A stretch of 6,717 nt of DNA from Gammaproteobacteria bacterium (GTDB lineage Bacteria; Pseudomonadota; Gammaproteobacteria; Pseudomonadales; GM7GCV1): NCBI GenBank assembly GCA_030830945.1, contig JAURLY010000076.1, positions 1-6,717 on the forward strand. Reading direction: 5' to 3'. A program made the translations under genes and the position numbers. The notes beneath the pieces are model-generated. The model was not told where the DNA came from and did no database searches. It worked only from the letters and a program-made list of their open reading frames with translations. Of the stretch, positions 5,702 through 6,717 are shown one piece after another. The first letter of the stretch is position 1; every line of letters starts with the position of its first letter.

Positions 5702-6001
5702 TTAGAATTCTGGATCTAGGTTGCTTCCGATCCCTTTTTTCTGAGTTGGTTTTTCTTTGTCGTCTGTGGCAGTAGGCGCGGTCTTTACATCCTCCGGTTT
5801 ATTTTTTTTGCTTTCAGCATTTCTTCCAAAAAGTGCCCATGCAATCAAACCGGCTAACACAAGACCAATAACTGCCCCACCTCCCCCACCACTACTACCA
5901 GAGTGCTCATCATCTTCGGCTTTGACTGAGTTAGGTGTTACTGCAAGGGCGAGACACAAAACAAAACTAAGTATCCAGATAGGTTGACTTCGAGTCTTCA
6001 T
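5702..6001 (-). CDS. Small glycine-rich membrane protein, first gene of the caspase operon
   Basis: I do not recognise this protein. From the ATG at 5999-6001 it has 99 residues; a GTG at 6017-6019 would add six residues (MVKPLK) but has no ribosome-binding site. Residues 1-28 look like a signal peptide: basic MKTRSQ, hydrophobic IWILSFVLCLALAV, and an A-type site at SVKA/EDDE. An acidic stretch and a flexible SGSSGGGGG linker follow. Next comes a second hydrophobic segment (AVIGLVLAGLIAWALF), ended by GR and a highly charged tail (ESKKNKPEDVK) that finishes in SNLDPEF. After signal removal it should be anchored once, with the basic tail in the cytoplasm. It is directly upstream of the caspase-like gene, on the same strand with a 39-base gap. 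It may be a partner, regulator or substrate of the protease; the basic Lys/Arg segments would suit a metacaspase-type cleavage preference, but this is inference. Confidence 0.65.
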   Translation of the reverse strand: MKTRSQPIWILSFVLCLALAVTPNSVKAEDDEHSGSSGGGGGAVIGLVLAGLIAWALFGRNAESKKNKPEDVKTAPTATDDKEKPTQKKGIGSNLDPEF

Positions 6002-6077
6002 TTTCAAGGGCTTCACCAATTAGAAATTTCAGTATTGGCTATGGGCTCAAGTTAATGACCCAGTATGTCGTCCCGCC

Positions 6078-6106
6078 ACAGTATGGAGAGTTTTATCGAG
6101 AATCAA
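6078..6106 (-). promoter_or_regulatory. Weak candidate promoter for the caspase operon
   Basis: On the minus strand, TTGATT (6101-6106) is followed after 17 bases by TACTGT (6078-6083). This matches the -35 box at four of six positions and the -10 box at three of six. It lies between repeat D and the small membrane protein gene, where a promoter is expected, but other choices are possible in this AT-rich stretch. Confidence 0.3.
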
Positions 6107-6112
6107 ACATGA

Positions 6113-6244
6113 GGCCGACGCCGAATAAATCCACGTTTTATGGTTGGCCAGCGCAGCTGTACGACGCGGGGATCAATAAAATCAGGACCTTAGCGCCATT
6201 GATCTAGCCACAAAAGTTTTCGCATTTATTTAATCAGCGCTTTA
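6113..6244 (-). repeat. MITE-like repeat, copy D (132 bp)
   Basis: Read on the minus strand it begins TAAAGCGCTGATTAAATAAA, and its far end, read on the plus strand, begins GGCCGACGCCGAATAAATCC. By hand it differs from copy B at about 10 positions. The flanks are TGA (6110-6112) and TTA (6245-6247), a TNA pair that differs at the middle base, so the target duplication is degraded or imperfect. It supplies the present stop codon of the gene remnant at 6226-6477 and sits just upstream of the caspase operon. Confidence 0.85.
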
Positions 6245-6477
6245 TTAGGTACATGGTCGCTGGTCTCAGGATTGTCCGGCAATACTTGTAACAGAATCTT
6301 ACTTGTTAATCTGAATATTTCTTTATTAAACAGCCATCGAGCCGCCCCGGTATTTGTGAAGGCTGGGTAGTTTATTAAATTAAAACTAACTAAGTAGCCC
6401 CAACCGCCCCGTTGCTGGACGCCTACCGTTGCCCCGTAGTCCAGCAGGAATACGCACAGTCATGCAGCCCCACCCAT
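6226..6477 (-). pseudogene. Minus-strand gene remnant between repeats D and B
   Basis: From 6459 down to a TAA at 6226-6228 there are 77 clean codons with protein-like content: VFLLDYGATVGVQQRGGWGY, then LVSFNLINYPAFTNTGAARW, then LFNKEIFRLTSKILLQVLPD, then NPETSDHVP. The last six residues (NKALIK) come from repeat D. The frame has no usable start: a TGA at 6460-6462 blocks it five codons after an ATG at 6475-6477, and no ribosome-binding site is visible. It may be an N-terminally truncated or nonsense-mutated small membrane-associated protein. The first half is hydrophobic and the tail polar. I do not recognise the family. If repeat D and one target copy are removed, the frame ends naturally as HVPNV followed by TGA at 6103-6105, so the gene existed before D inserted. 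Repeat B lies just upstream, at 6493. Confidence 0.5.
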
Positions 6478-6492
6478 CCACGATCAAGCTAA

Positions 6493-6624
6493 GGAAGCGC
6501 TGATTAAATAAATGCGGAAACTTTTGTGGCTAGATCAATGGCGCTAAGGTCCTGATTTTATTGATCTCCGCGTCGCACAGCTGCGCTGGCCCGCCATAAA
6601 ACGTGGATTTATTCGGCGTATCCC
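6493..6624 (+). repeat. MITE-like repeat, copy B (132 bp)
   Basis: It begins GGAAGCGCTGATTAAATAAA, and its far end on the minus strand begins GGGATACGCCGAATAAATCC, giving imperfect inverted termini. It is flanked by TAA at 6490-6492 and TAA at 6625-6627; the match extends to CTAAG on both sides. Inside, GATCAAT (6533-6539) and ATTGATC (6560-6566) form a 7-bp inverted repeat that is shared with copy D. It is oriented opposite to D. The 90 bases after it, to the window end, hold nothing I can support. Confidence 0.85.
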
Positions 6625-6717
6625 TAAGCAGACGAATAATCAGCCCACTCCACAGCCACAATCGACAAGGTAAAAAAATCTGAGTTAACGAAAATACAAG
6701 ATTAGCGTGCCCAGCAC

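Noticed and set aside
6413..6446. Inverted repeat TGCTGGAC / GTCCAGCA with an 18-base loop, considered as an attC-like site or terminator
   Set aside because: It lies inside the protein-like remnant, has no T run, and lacks the integron core-site consensus; it is probably a coincidence of coding sequence.
578..6717. CRISPR array, tRNA, rRNA or integron array
   Set aside because: No regularly spaced short repeats, cloverleaf or rRNA-like segments were seen; the only repeats are the four dispersed MITE-like copies.

Overview
The window looks like part of a proteobacterial chromosome, most likely gammaproteobacterial. The evidence is a bactofilin, small exported proteins with one resembling surface-adhesin protein E, and a peroxiredoxin of a type I associate with Xanthomonadales-like bacteria. 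No rRNA, tRNA, phage or plasmid gene is visible, so the assignment rests on gene content alone. Coding density is low, and much of the DNA between genes is repeats or decaying coding sequence.

Layout, left to right. (1) 1-577, plus strand: the 3' part of a bactofilin gene, then a 61-residue two-helix membrane protein. (2) 578-1075: about 500 bases with no intact gene. Broken minus-strand reading frames lie at 596-942, and a promoter-like region lies at 1001-1028. (3) 1076-2827, plus strand: three small exported cysteine-containing proteins, namely a secreted protein with a strong terminator, a lipoprotein, and an adhesin-E-like protein. (4) 2847-3702: a peroxiredoxin gene on the minus strand, broken by one in-frame TAA exactly between its two catalytic cysteines. 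It is bracketed by two inverted copies (A and C) of a repeat of about 130 bp. (5) 3950-6001, minus strand: an AT-rich pair of genes, a small glycine-rich membrane protein followed by an exported caspase-like protease with Sel1 repeats, a beta-rich linker and an EF-hand-like loop. (6) 6113-6624: two further repeat copies (D and B) with a minus-strand gene remnant between them that has no usable start.

The most distinctive feature is the repeat family. Four copies of 130, 132, 133 and 132 bp share imperfect terminal inverted repeats. Each is flanked by a 3-bp TNA sequence: TTA/TTA, TAA/TAA, TCA/TCA, and one degraded pair. This is the signature of a non-autonomous transposable element (MITE). 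Copy A landed in the stop codon of the peroxiredoxin gene and recreated it. Removing D in silico restores a stop codon for the gene remnant two codons past the insertion point. Removing C joins two parts of a coding-like frame. The most interesting functional unit is the two-gene caspase operon, which is AT-rich, predicted to act outside the cytoplasm, and lies between repeats C and D.
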